From Candidatus Brachybacter algidus (lineage in GTDB: Bacteria > Bacteroidota > Bacteroidia > Chitinophagales > Saprospiraceae): DNA of 64,000 nucleotides. Positions 28,354 through 37,377 of this stretch are shown in pieces. The translations under genes and the position numbers were made by a program. Each line of letters opens with the position of its first letter. The stretch's first letter is position 1. Below the pieces are notes generated by a model. The model was not told the origin of the DNA. It made no database searches and worked only from the letters and a program-made list of their open reading frames with translations. The DNA is taken from NCBI GenBank assembly GCA_016711705.1, contig JADJSK010000002.1, forward strand, positions 496,001-560,000, in the 5' to 3' direction.

Positions 28354-28383
28354 ACCTATTACCTATTACCCATTACTCATTAT
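28354..28383. repeat. Heptamer array (ATTACCT)n
   Basis: Four units ATTACCT, ATTACCT, ATTACCC, ATTACTC between the helical lipoprotein and the next small gene. The purine-rich strand is the minus strand here, unlike the stop-anchored arrays. Confidence 0.75.
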
Positions 28384-28397
28384 AAATTAAATACGAC

Positions 28398-28700
28398 ATG
28401 AACGAAGATAATAGTAAAGATAACAATGTAGATCAAGACAAAAACAATCAAGGCTATCCACTTTATCCACCAAGTGAAGATATCTATAGTCAAGCTGACG
28501 AATTGAGTGAAATCGATCCAAATGATATAACTAAGAAAAAGTCTAAAAATGTGGATGCTGATGCTCCAAGCGAAAAAAGCTTCTTTGATGATGTCTCCGG
28601 AGGTGACCTTGATATTCCCGGCTCAGAATTGGATGATGCTCAGGAGGAGATAGGCTCAGAAGATGAGGAAAACAACGGTTATAGCATGGCGCAGGATTAG
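28398..28700 (+). CDS. Small acidic hydrophilic protein, unknown function
   Basis: 100 aa, very rich in Asp, Glu, Asn and Ser, no hydrophobic core, so probably disordered. The N-terminal GYPLYPPSEDIYSQADE motif recurs in small Bacteroidota proteins of unknown role, which supports a real gene. It shares an operon with the helical lipoprotein and is followed by a good terminator. Confidence 0.7.
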   Translation: MNEDNSKDNNVDQDKNNQGYPLYPPSEDIYSQADELSEIDPNDITKKKSKNVDADAPSEKSFFDDVSGGDLDIPGSELDDAQEEIGSEDEENNGYSMAQD

Positions 28701-28850
28701 ATAATGAATATTTAAAAATGAATAATTAGAGCTGGCTTTTTAGATTTTAATTTAATGAAGGTCAAAATTATATCTTCTCTTTCATTTTTAGTAAGAGTAT
28801 TTTGTTAAAATTATTTGATCTGAATACGGTCTTTTAACTTCAAGTTAATT

Positions 28851-28881
28851 AGGTGTAGGCAACTACGCCTTTTTTATTTTT
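28851..28881 (+). terminator. Rho-independent terminator
   Basis: Stem AGGTGTAG / CTACGCCT (one G-U) with a GCAA tetraloop and TTTTTTATTTTT tail, 150 nt after the small acidic protein gene. Confidence 0.8.
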
Positions 28882-28920
28882 CCCCCTTCATGAGATGAAT
28901 ATTTATTATTAATTTTACAG

Positions 28921-30258
28921 ATGATATATACCATAAATATTCTTTTAATTCTTGTCATTTCATTATCAAATCTATCTATTATAAATGTCTTAGAAGACCC
29001 TTGTAGTAACAAGTATGAAAAAACTGAACTTCAAAGTGATTTCAAGTATTTTAGAAAAAAACTTGAAACAAGTCATCCAAACCTATACTTGTATACATCA
29101 AAAAAAGATTTTGATGCTTTACTTGACTCTATCTACGATAGTATAGGAAATAATACTCAAATTGAATTTTTCAATAAAATCTGCCGTCTGAATTCAAGTA
29201 TAAAAGATGGGCATACTTATTTTCTTTTATCCAAGGAATATAGAAATTATGCAGATCGTGAAAAATTCTTTCTTCCATTGGATGTTTATATCAAGGGTAA
29301 CAGGCTTTTTATTTTACATAACTATTCAGAAGATCAGAGCAATATGGCAGGAGCTGAGATCATTTCATTAAATGGTAAAAAGGCAGAAACGATCATCAAA
29401 CAATTAATGGATCAGCAGATTAGAGATGGTTATAGCTTAAATTATCCTCGGTGGATCCTAAATAATTATTTCAGAAGTTATTATAGCTATTCTTTTGGAA
29501 CGCCTGAAATATTCATGATGGAAATAAAATTAAATAATGAAATAATTACCAAACAGATTAAAGCGTTACCAAGAAAAACGATTGCTGAACATAGGATTCA
29601 GAGCTTGGGTTCTATTTCAATGAAAGATCAAGGCATCGTATTGGAATTAGATAAGCAAAATAATCAAGCAAAATTAACTGTCAAATCTTTTGACAATAAT
29701 CTTCTAAAAAATACTTATAATCAGCAATTCAAAAGTTCTATAAAAGAAGCGTTTGATAAAATAATTGGAAGTAACATTCAGAATTTGACCATAGACTTGA
29801 AGGACAATCAAGGAGGTGATATTAGCAATGCTAGTTTTCTCTGTTCATATCTAATTGATCAACCATTCAAACTTGTACTGAAAGGACCTCAGTCGAAATG
29901 GACTAAGCCTCAGAAAGAAATGTATCATAATAAAATATTTGTACTCATCAATGGAGGTTCATTCTCTGCTACCGGAATGACAGCTTCAGCATTGAGAATG
30001 CATAAAAAAGGTGTTTTTATAGGGGAGGAAACCGGTGGCAACAAAGTAATTCTATCAGGTAATGCATGGGAATATAAACTTCCAAATACTAAAATTGAAT
30101 GCTATATCTCCCATAGAACTTACCTCTTAAATGAGGGCCAAAATGATGGCCACGGAATAATCCCTGACCATTTAGTAGAGTATGATATAGAGAACATATT
30201 ATTAAAAAGAGATTTGGAAAACATAGTAATCAGTAATTTATTAATTAAGCAGATATAA
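28921..30258 (+). CDS. S41-family peptidase (C-terminal-processing-like)
   Basis: 445 aa. N-terminal hydrophobic signal, helical region (about 35-95), PDZ-like core region, then the catalytic domain: LTIDLKDNQGGDISNA, FVLINGGSFSATGMTASALR (nucleophile Ser in GGSFSA) and GVFIGEETGGN. Secreted or membrane-tethered serine protease. The PDZ is degenerate, as in many Bacteroidota S41 proteins. Monocistronic. Confidence 0.85.
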   Translation: MIYTINILLILVISLSNLSIINVLEDPCSNKYEKTELQSDFKYFRKKLETSHPNLYLYTSKKDFDALLDSIYDSIGNNTQIEFFNKICRLNSSIKDGHTYFLLSKEYRNYADREKFFLPLDVYIKGNRLFILHNYSEDQSNMAGAEIISLNGKKAETIIKQLMDQQIRDGYSLNYPRWILNNYFRSYYSYSFGTPEIFMMEIKLNNEIITKQIKALPRKTIAEHRIQSLGSISMKDQGIVLELDKQNNQAKLTVKSFDNNLLKNTYNQQFKSSIKEAFDKIIGSNIQNLTIDLKDNQGGDISNASFLCSYLIDQPFKLVLKGPQSKWTKPQKEMYHNKIFVLINGGSFSATGMTASALRMHKKGVFIGEETGGNKVILSGNAWEYKLPNTKIECYISHRTYLLNEGQNDGHGIIPDHLVEYDIENILLKRDLENIVISNLLIKQI

Positions 30259-30384
30259 CCGCAATTAATAAGTCTAGCGTAGGGTTCAAACAACTCATTT
30301 TGGAATTTATTTTAAGCATATTATAAATACAATTTGTCATAAAGACGTTTTGCCAATTTCGAATTTCCATTCAACATCTCAGTC

Positions 30385-31365
30385 TCAATCAGCTAACTTC
30401 ATCTTATTATACTTATTCCGATATTCAATGGGTGTTAAACCTGTAATCTTTTTAAATGTATTCCTAAATGATTTGGTGTCCGTATATCCTACATCAAACA
30501 TTACCTCAGTAATATTTTTACGGCTTGATTCAAAACTCCGTTTTGCCGCCTCTATTTTGATGCGATGAATATATTCTAGTACAGAATTATTGGTGGCGAT
30601 TTTGAATCTTCGTTCAAAACTTCTTCTTCCAACCGAAACCAATTCGGCCAGTTCATCTACGCTGATCTTATCCTGATTATTTGTTTCAATATATTCCTGA
30701 GCTTTAAGTATCTCTGTATCATTATGATTTTTTTGCCCCTTAAACATGGCGAAAGTAGTCTGTGTATCGCGATCAATGTCAATCGCAAAATACTTTGAAG
30801 CCAATATAGCTATCTCTCTGCCTGAATATTTTTCTAAAAGGTGCAAAAGTAGGTTCCAATATGAGTTAGCACCACCACTGGAATACAATCTTTTTTCTTC
30901 AGTTATTATGCTTCCATCTACTAGTTCAACATTTGGAAACATTTCACGAAATTCATTCTGAAATCCCCAATGTGTCGAACACTTTCCACCATCCAAAAGC
31001 CCGGTAGAAGCTAACAGGAAAGCCCCAACACAAAGCGATGCAATATCAGCGCCATCTTCGTATTGTTGGATGATCCATTCTTTAGTTTCATAGTTGGCTT
31101 CCAGGGCATTTTGAATATTGCCGAATAAGGCAGGTATGACGACCAAATCCGTTTGCTTTACATCTTTTAAAAGGAAGTCAGTTTTGATAGAGAACATACC
31201 GTTATTAACCTGGACATTGTCCTTTAGTCCGACCAGTTGAACATTGAACAAAGCTGCTCTACCTCCGGCAAGCAGAAATTGATTAGCGGCAGAAAACAGA
31301 TATTGAGGATCTGCTATAGCCTGCATGACAGCAAATTCCGGAACCAGGATAGAGATATTTATCAT
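30385..31365 (-). CDS. GlxA-family transcriptional regulator (DJ-1/PfpI + AraC)
   Basis: 326 aa. N-terminal DJ-1/PfpI amidotransferase-like domain (about 1-190) with the nucleophile-elbow Cys in ASLCVGAFLLASTGLLDG, then a C-terminal AraC double helix-turn-helix (about 225-320: ISVDELAELVSVGRRSFERR, YTDTKSFRNTFKKITGLTP). The domain probably senses a ligand rather than catalyses. Divergent from the SRPBCC gene at 31535, a likely target. Confidence 0.9.
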   Translation of the reverse strand: MINISILVPEFAVMQAIADPQYLFSAANQFLLAGGRAALFNVQLVGLKDNVQVNNGMFSIKTDFLLKDVKQTDLVVIPALFGNIQNALEANYETKEWIIQQYEDGADIASLCVGAFLLASTGLLDGGKCSTHWGFQNEFREMFPNVELVDGSIITEEKRLYSSGGANSYWNLLLHLLEKYSGREIAILASKYFAIDIDRDTQTTFAMFKGQKNHNDTEILKAQEYIETNNQDKISVDELAELVSVGRRSFERRFKIATNNSVLEYIHRIKIEAAKRSFESSRKNITEVMFDVGYTDTKSFRNTFKKITGLTPIEYRNKYNKMKLAD

Positions 31366-31369
31366 TAGA

Positions 31370-31377
31370 CAAAGCTA
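31370..31377 (-). promoter_or_regulatory. Candidate -7 element of the GlxA-type gene
   Basis: Minus-strand TAGCTTTG matches TAnnTTTG exactly, only 4 nt before the ATG. If used, the transcript would be leaderless or nearly so. Confidence 0.35.
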
Positions 31378-31534
31378 CTATTTTATTTTGTCGCAAAACA
31401 CCCTTTTGTTGTCTTTTTTGCACAGTAGGGAATATTTCCTGGCATCGCATCTTTGTAATATCAAATGAAACAATTTTAAAAATTGAATTGTATTTTAAAA
31501 TGCAAATTGTACATTTAATTAAAAATAATAAATA

Positions 31535-32377
31535 ATGAAATTCAATATCAACATAAATGCATCACCACAAAAAGTCTGGCAGGTTTTATTTTGTGACCAG
31601 ACTTACAGACAATGGACACGTCCTTTTTTTGAAGGTTCATATGCAAAAGGTTCATGGGAGGAAGGTTCGCATATACACTTTCTAGGACCTGATGGCTCAG
31701 GGATGTATGGAATCATTGAAAATAACACTCCAAATGAATACATGGCGATCAAACAAATTGGTGAATTAAAAGACTTCAAAGAATTACCTGTAGATAATAA
31801 AGCTGCTAAATGGTCAGGTAGCATGGAAACTTATAAATTGATACCAAATGACAATGGGACGGATCTGGAAATAGGGATGGGAGGTTCAGATAGTGAAGCA
31901 GCCATGGAAATGTCTCAAGCATTCTATCCCGGTATGGAAATCATCAAAAAACTATCAGAAAATCCTATTTTAATTACTATCCAAGTTTTTGTTCGCAGCC
32001 CGATAGAACATGTCTGGAAGCATTGGACATTGCCTGAGCATATAATACAATGGAATAATGCTTCTCCAGATTGGCATACGACAAGTGCAAAGAATGACCT
32101 AAAGGATGGTGGAAAATTTAATTATAGGATGGAAGCAAAAGATGGAAGTTTTGGGTTTGACTTTAGCGGAGTTTATTCTTATGTGGCTTATGAAAAAGCT
32201 ATCAATTACACTATGGATGATGGAAGGACATGTGAAATTGACTTTCAATCCAATGGAGAAGGCATTTTAATCACTCAGAGATTTGAGGCTGAAGAAGAAA
32301 ATACACTTGAATTACAAAAATTTGGTTGGCAGGCTATCATGGACAATTTTAAAAATTATTCAGAATCTAGTCAATAG
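31535..32377 (+). CDS. Tandem SRPBCC (AHSA1-like) domain protein
   Basis: 280 aa made of two START/SRPBCC domains: residues 1-140 (NINASPQKVWQVLFCDQTYR, WTRPFFEGSYAKGSWEEGS) and 145-280 (VRSPIEHVWKHWTLPEHIIQ, WNNASPDWHTTSAKNDLKDG). Each is a complete AHSA1-like ligand-binding helix-grip fold. A natural fusion of two genes usually found singly. Divergent from the GlxA-type regulator and upstream of VOC genes, a common neighbourhood for such proteins. Ligand unknown. Confidence 0.85.
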   Translation: MKFNININASPQKVWQVLFCDQTYRQWTRPFFEGSYAKGSWEEGSHIHFLGPDGSGMYGIIENNTPNEYMAIKQIGELKDFKELPVDNKAAKWSGSMETYKLIPNDNGTDLEIGMGGSDSEAAMEMSQAFYPGMEIIKKLSENPILITIQVFVRSPIEHVWKHWTLPEHIIQWNNASPDWHTTSAKNDLKDGGKFNYRMEAKDGSFGFDFSGVYSYVAYEKAINYTMDDGRTCEIDFQSNGEGILITQRFEAEEENTLELQKFGWQAIMDNFKNYSESSQ

Positions 32378-32553
32378 ATGAAGGCCTTTCTCAATAAATC
32401 TTCTTTCTGACAACTGAATATAGATTTTTTACCACAAAGGCTATTCACTTCATAATTATCCACATCTATAAGTTGATCGGCAATACAAAGATTTAGTGAT
32501 GATTTGAGAGATTAAATTTTGAGCACAGTTTAAACCTTTCCCAGAATAATTGA

Positions 32554-32611
32554 CTTTTCGATTACTGATTACTGATTACTGATTTCTAATTTCTAATTTC
32601 TAACTTTCTAA
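32554..32611. repeat. Heptamer array before the VOC gene
   Basis: GATTACT units passing into TTTCTAA units, ending 4 nt before the ATG at 32616. Orientation is opposite to the stop-anchored class. Confidence 0.85.
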
Positions 32612-32615
32612 CAAC

Positions 32616-33455
32616 ATGAACAATAATATTCATTCTTGCTGGTGGTTTGACGGCAATGCCAAAGAAGCTGCAGACTTTTATTGCAGCATTTTTCCTGAAT
32701 CGAAAATCACAATAGATACTCCGATGGTCGTTAATTTCGAACTTTGGGGACAAAAATTCATGGGCCTGAATGGTGGTCCAATGTTTACAAAAAATCCATC
32801 TATATCTTATTTTGTAGTGTTTGACACAACAGAAGAAGTGGATATTGCATGGACCTCCTTGAGTGAAGGGGGTGAGGTATTAATGGCATTGGATACTTAT
32901 CCCTGGAGTGAAAAATACGGCTGGCTGCAGGATAAATTTGGTGTCTCGTGGCAACTATCAGTCGGAGATCTGAAAGATACCGGTCAACGGATTGCTCCAA
33001 GTCTTATGTTCGTAAGAGATAAAGCAGGACGAGCAGAAGCAGCCATCCAATTATACACGGCTCTATTTGAAAATAGTTCAGTCAGCGGGGTCCAACATTA
33101 TGGTGAAGGCGAGGGAGACAGGCCAGACCTGGTCAAACATGCGCAATTTATTATTGATGGTAAAACATTCATGGCAATGGACAGTTCGGGGCCTCATGAC
33201 TTTGACTTTAATGAGGGAATCTCATTGGTGGTAGAATGTAAAACACAAGAGGAAATAGATAAATACTGGAATGCCCTGACAGAAAGAGGCGAAGAAAGCA
33301 TGTGCGGGTGGTTAAAAGATGAGTTTGGAGTCTCATGGCAAATCATCCCTGCAGATCTTGGGAAATGGATGAGCGATCCGGAAAAAAGAGACCGGGTAAT
33401 GCAGAAAGTCATGAGTTCAAAAAAATTCAATATTGAAGAATTAAAGAACTCATAG
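32616..33455 (+). CDS. Tandem VOC/PhnB-like domain protein
   Basis: 279 aa with two glyoxalase-fold (VOC, PhnB-like) domains: about 1-125 (SCWWFDGNAKEAADFYCSIF and WGQKFMGLNGGP) and 130-270 (SLMFVRDKAGRAEAAIQLYT, FGVSWQIIPADL). Annotated in many genomes as 3-demethylubiquinone-9 3-methyltransferase, a name the VOC fold does not support. Six nt before a second VOC gene. Substrate unknown. Confidence 0.85.
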   Translation: MNNNIHSCWWFDGNAKEAADFYCSIFPESKITIDTPMVVNFELWGQKFMGLNGGPMFTKNPSISYFVVFDTTEEVDIAWTSLSEGGEVLMALDTYPWSEKYGWLQDKFGVSWQLSVGDLKDTGQRIAPSLMFVRDKAGRAEAAIQLYTALFENSSVSGVQHYGEGEGDRPDLVKHAQFIIDGKTFMAMDSSGPHDFDFNEGISLVVECKTQEEIDKYWNALTERGEESMCGWLKDEFGVSWQIIPADLGKWMSDPEKRDRVMQKVMSSKKFNIEELKNS

Positions 33456-33460
33456 GTTTT

Positions 33461-33880
33461 ATGTCTCAAATTAATTCATATCTCACCTTCGATGGCAATT
33501 GTCGGGAGGCAATGACTTTCTATCAGAAATGTTTCGGAGGTAAGTTGTTTTTTCAAACTGTTGGTGAATCTTCAATTGCCAAGGAAATGAGTGCAGAGAT
33601 GAAGGACTCTATTCTTCATGGTTCATTAGTTAGAGGTGAATTGAAACTATTGGCTTCTGATATGACTCCTAATGTGGGTCTTACTCGTGGTAATACACTA
33701 TCAATATTTTTGGAATGCCGTTCAGCAGAGGAGATCGAAGAATATTATGAAAAATTATCGAGCGGTGGAAAAAAGGAATTTCCTTTAGAAAAAACATTTT
33801 GGGGAGCACTATTTGGAGTAATAACTGATAAATTCGGTTTTCACTGGATGCTGAATTATGATGAGGAGGTGAAGAAGTGA
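33461..33880 (+). CDS. VOC/PhnB-like protein
   Basis: 139 aa single PhnB-like glyoxalase-fold domain (SYLTFDGNCREAMTFYQKCF, WGALFGVITDKFGFHWMLN). Co-transcribed with the tandem VOC gene. Its C-terminal DEEVKK and stop codon run directly into a GGTGAGAA-type array, so the tail may be array-derived. Confidence 0.85.
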   Translation: MSQINSYLTFDGNCREAMTFYQKCFGGKLFFQTVGESSIAKEMSAEMKDSILHGSLVRGELKLLASDMTPNVGLTRGNTLSIFLECRSAEEIEEYYEKLSSGGKKEFPLEKTFWGALFGVITDKFGFHWMLNYDEEVKK

Positions 33881-34110
33881 GAAGGTGAGAAAGAGAAGGT
33901 GAAGAGGGTGAGAAGCGAACGGCGAACAGCGAACGGTAGAGCAGACTGAAGCTCACTGATTAGGCTAAAGGCGATTATTGTTGAATTGAAATTGATAAAA
34001 TTGATAAGTAGGAAGGTGATTTTAAGATGCTTACAGCCTACAGTTTATATCCAAGAAAGTGAAGGGATGAGGAGGTGAAGAAAGCGAACGGCGAACAGCG
34101 AACAGAGAGT
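33866..34110. repeat. Array region of GGTGAGA and GCGAACG units
   Basis: Starts inside the last codons of the VOC gene with GAGGTGA/GAAGGTGAGAA units, then GCGAACG/GCGAACA heptamers at about 33913-33936 and again at 34082-34105. No gene in 33881-34220. Confidence 0.7.
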
Positions 34111-34159
34111 GGTAAATAGGGCATAACTTTAATTAACGGTATTTCTTCTGATTAATAAT

Positions 34160-34199
34160 TGCCGATTACTGATTACTGACCACTGACCACTGATTACTA
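34160..34199. repeat. Heptamer array (GATTACT/GACCACT)n
   Basis: Five to six units directly upstream of the DoxX gene leader. Confidence 0.85.
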
Positions 34200-34220
34200 T
34201 TTTTATAAATAATTAATTAC

Positions 34221-34601
34221 ATGAAAACAACTAAAATTTTATTCTGGACGACGACGATCATCATTTTTCTATTTGAAGGGGTAATGCCTGCTTTGACTTC
34301 ACAAACAGAACTGGCAAAGGAAGGGATAAGACATCTTGGATATCCTGCATACTTCGGAATGGCACTTGTGGTATTTAAAGTAGTTGGAACGATAATTCTG
34401 ATCTTACCTCAAGTATCAGCTAGAATTAAAGAATGGGCTTATGCCGGATTTGGATTCGACTTTATATTTGCGAGTATCAGTCATTTCGCTGTGGATGGCA
34501 TGGATTTTCAGTCATTTTTTCCATTGATAATCTTTGGAATATTAATCGTTTCTTATGTTAATTATCACAAATTAAGGGGAGCAGGGGTATTTAAAAATTA
34601 A
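34221..34601 (+). CDS. DoxX-family membrane protein
   Basis: 126 aa with four membrane helices (about 5-24, 47-67, 75-94 and 98-117). Blocks LGYPAYFGMALVVFKVVGTIILILP and EWAYAGFGFDFIFASISHFAVDG are typical of the DoxX-like family common in Bacteroidota. Integral to the inner membrane; role unknown. Two nt before the DUF1801 gene. Confidence 0.85.
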   Translation: MKTTKILFWTTTIIIFLFEGVMPALTSQTELAKEGIRHLGYPAYFGMALVVFKVVGTIILILPQVSARIKEWAYAGFGFDFIFASISHFAVDGMDFQSFFPLIIFGILIVSYVNYHKLRGAGVFKN

Positions 34602-34603
34602 TT

Positions 34604-34975
34604 ATGAAAGATTCCAAAAAGGTAGAAAATATAGATGATTACATCTCAGATTTTTCAGTAGAAACCCAAAAATATCTCAATGAAATGCGGGAATTGATCA
34701 GAAAACTGGCACCTGACAGTGTGGAATCTATCAGTTATGCGATACCTACATTTTCATTAAATGGAAAGTATCTTGTGTACTTTGCAGGGTTTAAAAACCA
34801 TATTGGCCTTTACCCAACTCCTGTTGGCATAGAAGCTTTCAAAGAAGAACTTTTGAACTATAAAAAAGGGAAGGGTTCTGTTCAATTTCCGTTGAACAAA
34901 CCACTACCTATAGCACTGATCACTAAAATCGTGAAATATCAGATTGAGCAGAATGAAATTAAGACCAAAAAGTAA
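34604..34975 (+). CDS. DUF1801 (YdhG-like) protein
   Basis: 123 aa. IDDYISDFSVETQKYLNEMR, SISYAIPTFSLNGKYLVYFA and KNHIGLYPTPVGIEAF are family blocks (Fe-chaperone CyaY/YdhG-like fold). Co-transcribed with the DoxX gene. Function of the family is poorly known. Confidence 0.88.
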   Translation: MKDSKKVENIDDYISDFSVETQKYLNEMRELIRKLAPDSVESISYAIPTFSLNGKYLVYFAGFKNHIGLYPTPVGIEAFKEELLNYKKGKGSVQFPLNKPLPIALITKIVKYQIEQNEIKTKK

Positions 34976-35015
34976 TTTTCTTATTCAATTACTGAAGGAG
35001 ATTATAGATTAAATA

Positions 35016-35080
35016 GTTTGAGGTTTGATGTTTGTCGTTTGAAACACCAAACACCAAACTTCAAACATCAAACATCAAAC
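35016..35080 (+). terminator. Hairpin built from complementary heptamer arrays
   Basis: Left arm GTTTGAG, GTTTGAT, GTTTGTC, GTTTGAA; right arm AAACACC, AAACTTC, AAACATC, AAACATC. The arms are largely complementary, giving a long stem after the DoxX-DUF1801 pair. No clear T run follows, so action as a terminator is a guess. Confidence 0.45.
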
Positions 35081-35099
35081 AATCTTAATTCGATACTAA

Positions 35100-35309
35100 A
35101 TGGTAGAAATATTCAAAACCAATGTGAAGAAAAAGAAACGAAGTGAAAAGGTTGTTTCGCTACTTTCTATGAAATACCCCGATCTAAAGATCAATTTTGA
35201 TCTGGAAGATTGTGATAAGATATTGCGCATTGAAGGTGAAAGTTTCTGTCCAAATAGAATTACAAAAAAGATGAACAAGTTGGGACACAAGTGTTTGGTT
35301 TTGGAATAG
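35100..35309 (+). CDS. Small protein with HMA-like beta-alpha-beta pattern
   Basis: 69 aa, basic. VEIFKTNVKKKKRSEKVVSL, YPDLKINFDLEDCDKILRIE and MNKLGHKCLVLE match a small Bacteroidota family that resembles a heavy-metal-associated-type fold without the CxxC. The stop codon is immediately followed by GGTGATG/GGTAATG heptamers. Confidence 0.65.
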   Translation: MVEIFKTNVKKKKRSEKVVSLLSMKYPDLKINFDLEDCDKILRIEGESFCPNRITKKMNKLGHKCLVLE

Positions 35310-35720
35310 GATTAGGTGATGGGTAATGGGTAATTAAAGTCCAATATTTGAGGAAGAGTTTCATCCGTGCCCAAATTTTAATCGGAGATTAAAATCTCTT
35401 TGTGCTCTCTCTAAAAAATAAAGTGGAATATTGTTCAAATTCGTTGTTCCATTCATTATGAAAAGGAAAATCCAATATCTCAATTCAGTCTTAAATCTTT
35501 GGAGTACCGGACCATACTTAAATAGTGATAATTTTGAAGCATAGGACCTCTGTGATATAAAAATAGGTAATCGGTAGTCGGTAATGGGTAATCGTAGTCG
35601 GTAATCGGTAATTTGAAATTCCAATTTTATTGAAAATGTTCCATGTGTGCCGAATTGATCAAAAATAAAAATACTGATTATTCTGTGTTAAAGAACCTCT
35701 GTGGTATAAAATTTCGGTAA
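35310..35720. repeat. Dispersed repeat element (copy 3) with heptamer arrays
   Basis: Begins at the preceding stop codon with GGTAATG units. AAAGTCCAATATTTGAGG leads into the hairpin 35375-35395 (arms ATTTTAATC / GATTAAAAT, GGA spacer), and the element ends with CCTCTGTGATATAAAAATAG and then GGTAATC, GGTAGTC units (35566-35612). A second, shorter right end follows at 35640-35720. No gene to 35771. Confidence 0.7.
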
Positions 35721-35771
35721 TCGGCACGGGCAATCTTCCAAATATAATTACCTACTTTTACAAAAAAAACA

Positions 35772-36425
35772 ATGGACGAAGCAACACTCCAGATGATCGC
35801 CGCACAACTCCGACATCCTCACGGCAAAGAAGGTATTGAAACTGCTGAAAGAATGAACATCGGCAATAAGAACATTAACCTATACACCATTGAAGCTTTA
35901 AACATCCAACCGGAAGAAAGCCTCCTGGAAATAGGTATGGGCAATGGTTTTTTTGTAAGAAATATTCTTGAAATTGATGATACTGTTTCCTACACCGGAC
36001 TTGATTTTTCTGTAGATATGATCTCAGAATCGACAAGACTTAATGAAGAATTTATTGAAAATGGCAGAGCACAATTCCAATTGGGAGAAGCTTCGAATAT
36101 TCCATTTCCAGACAATTCATTCGATAAGATATTTACAATAAATACGATTTATTTCTGGGAAGATCCCGAAAAGGTGCTATCTGAATTCAAAAGAGTAATT
36201 AAACCAACCGGAAGGATTTATATTTCCGTCAGGCCCAAATCAACAATGCAAAATTATCCATTCGTAAAATATGGCTTTAATATGTTTTCCAAAGAGGATC
36301 TAAAATTATTACTTGAAAATAATAATTTCATAGTTTTGGAAACAATTGAAAGAGAAGAACCTTTAATGGATAAATATGGTCAATTCTTGATTCCGGAAAC
36401 TTTGATAATAATTGCAACATTATGA
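35772..36425 (+). CDS. Class I SAM-dependent methyltransferase
   Basis: 217 aa. Methyltransf_11-like fold: motif I LLEIGMGNGFFVRNI, then TGLDFSVDMI, the acidic/aromatic FDKIFTINTIYFWEDPEKVL and FKRVIKPTGRIYISV. It may use a small-molecule or lipid substrate. Overlaps the following DUF3703 gene by 4 nt. Confidence 0.85.
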   Translation: MDEATLQMIAAQLRHPHGKEGIETAERMNIGNKNINLYTIEALNIQPEESLLEIGMGNGFFVRNILEIDDTVSYTGLDFSVDMISESTRLNEEFIENGRAQFQLGEASNIPFPDNSFDKIFTINTIYFWEDPEKVLSEFKRVIKPTGRIYISVRPKSTMQNYPFVKYGFNMFSKEDLKLLLENNNFIVLETIEREEPLMDKYGQFLIPETLIIIATL

Positions 36426-36781
36426 AATTTAACACCACAATGCCTTTAAAGTTAAAAACTTATTTTGACATTGAAATTCAGTCGTATTTTCTGGATTGCC
36501 GTAATGGTAATCTTCTTGAAGCTTGGTCACATCTGGAACGTGCTCACGTTATTGGTCAGGCATATCCATTTGAACATACTTTAGTTCATTGGAAAATGCT
36601 TAAATTTGGGTTCAGGATTAAAAATATTGAAGAAATAATTGGTCAAATACCGAGATTGATTGTCGGTGGAGTAAAATCATTTGTTGGCAAAATACCAGTC
36701 GGAAATACCGGAGGAGCGAATGTTCCGGCGCTTAAGCCGATGCCGATAGAAGAAGATATAATGAGGATGTTTGAGAAATAG
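36422..36781 (+). CDS. DUF3703 protein
   Basis: 119 aa. Family block GNLLEAWSHLERAHVIGQAY, PFEHTLVHWKMLKFG with conserved His residues, then GGVKSFVGKIPVGNTGGANV and a short tail. Translationally coupled to the methyltransferase. Function unknown; relatives occur near metal-resistance genes. Its stop codon TAG is also the start of the following array. Confidence 0.85.
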   Translation: MKFNTTMPLKLKTYFDIEIQSYFLDCRNGNLLEAWSHLERAHVIGQAYPFEHTLVHWKMLKFGFRIKNIEEIIGQIPRLIVGGVKSFVGKIPVGNTGGANVPALKPMPIEEDIMRMFEK

Positions 36782-37200
36782 TTAACTAGTTAATAGTTAA
36801 CCAGTGGATAGTTAACCAGTACATCAGTAGATAGTTAAGCGGTGAAACTAAGATACTGTTCATGCTGTCATACTCTAATACTCTCACACTCTAATACTCT
36901 AATACTCTAATACTCTAATACTCTAATACTTTTGGGTAATTTCAAAGTCCAACATTTGAGAAAGAGCTTCATCTGTGCAAAAATTTTAATCGAAGATTAA
37001 AATCCCTTCGTGAGCTCCTTAAAATAATAGTGTAAATATTAACTTTTTGTGGTCATCTAATTCAATACGCATTCCTCAATCCCAACTCTCAAATAAGTCT
37101 TTAATCTGTGCCGTATTGATTAAATATAGATACTAATTATTTTAAGCCAAATTGCCTATGTGATAAAAAATTCGGCAATGGGCAATGGGTAATGTTAATA
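36778..37200. repeat. Array region and dispersed repeat element (copy 4)
   Basis: ATAGTTAAC units from the stop codon (36778-36840), ACTCTAAT octamers (36877-36930), then an element homologous to copy 3: AAAGTCCAACATTTGAG, hairpin 36983-37003 (arms ATTTTAATC / GATTAAAAT, GAA spacer), and right end CCTATGTGATAAAAAATTCGG followed by GGCAATG, GGTAATG units. No gene to 37377. Confidence 0.75.
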
Positions 37201-37377
37201 AGGTTTTTAATTGTTGACATTTTACTTGTAGAGACTTGCTTTTATCAAAGTTGTATAGCCTTCATATTTGAAATAGTTAACAAATCATTCCATTTTCGAC
37301 AAACTTTTAAAGATATTTAATTTATATTTACCCTTTAATTTATTACTCTCCCCAGATTTTCCATTCTTAATGCTGTT

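Noticed and set aside
32616..33455. Ubiquinone methyltransferase annotation for the tandem VOC protein
   Set aside because: No SAM-binding motif; both halves are glyoxalase-fold domains.
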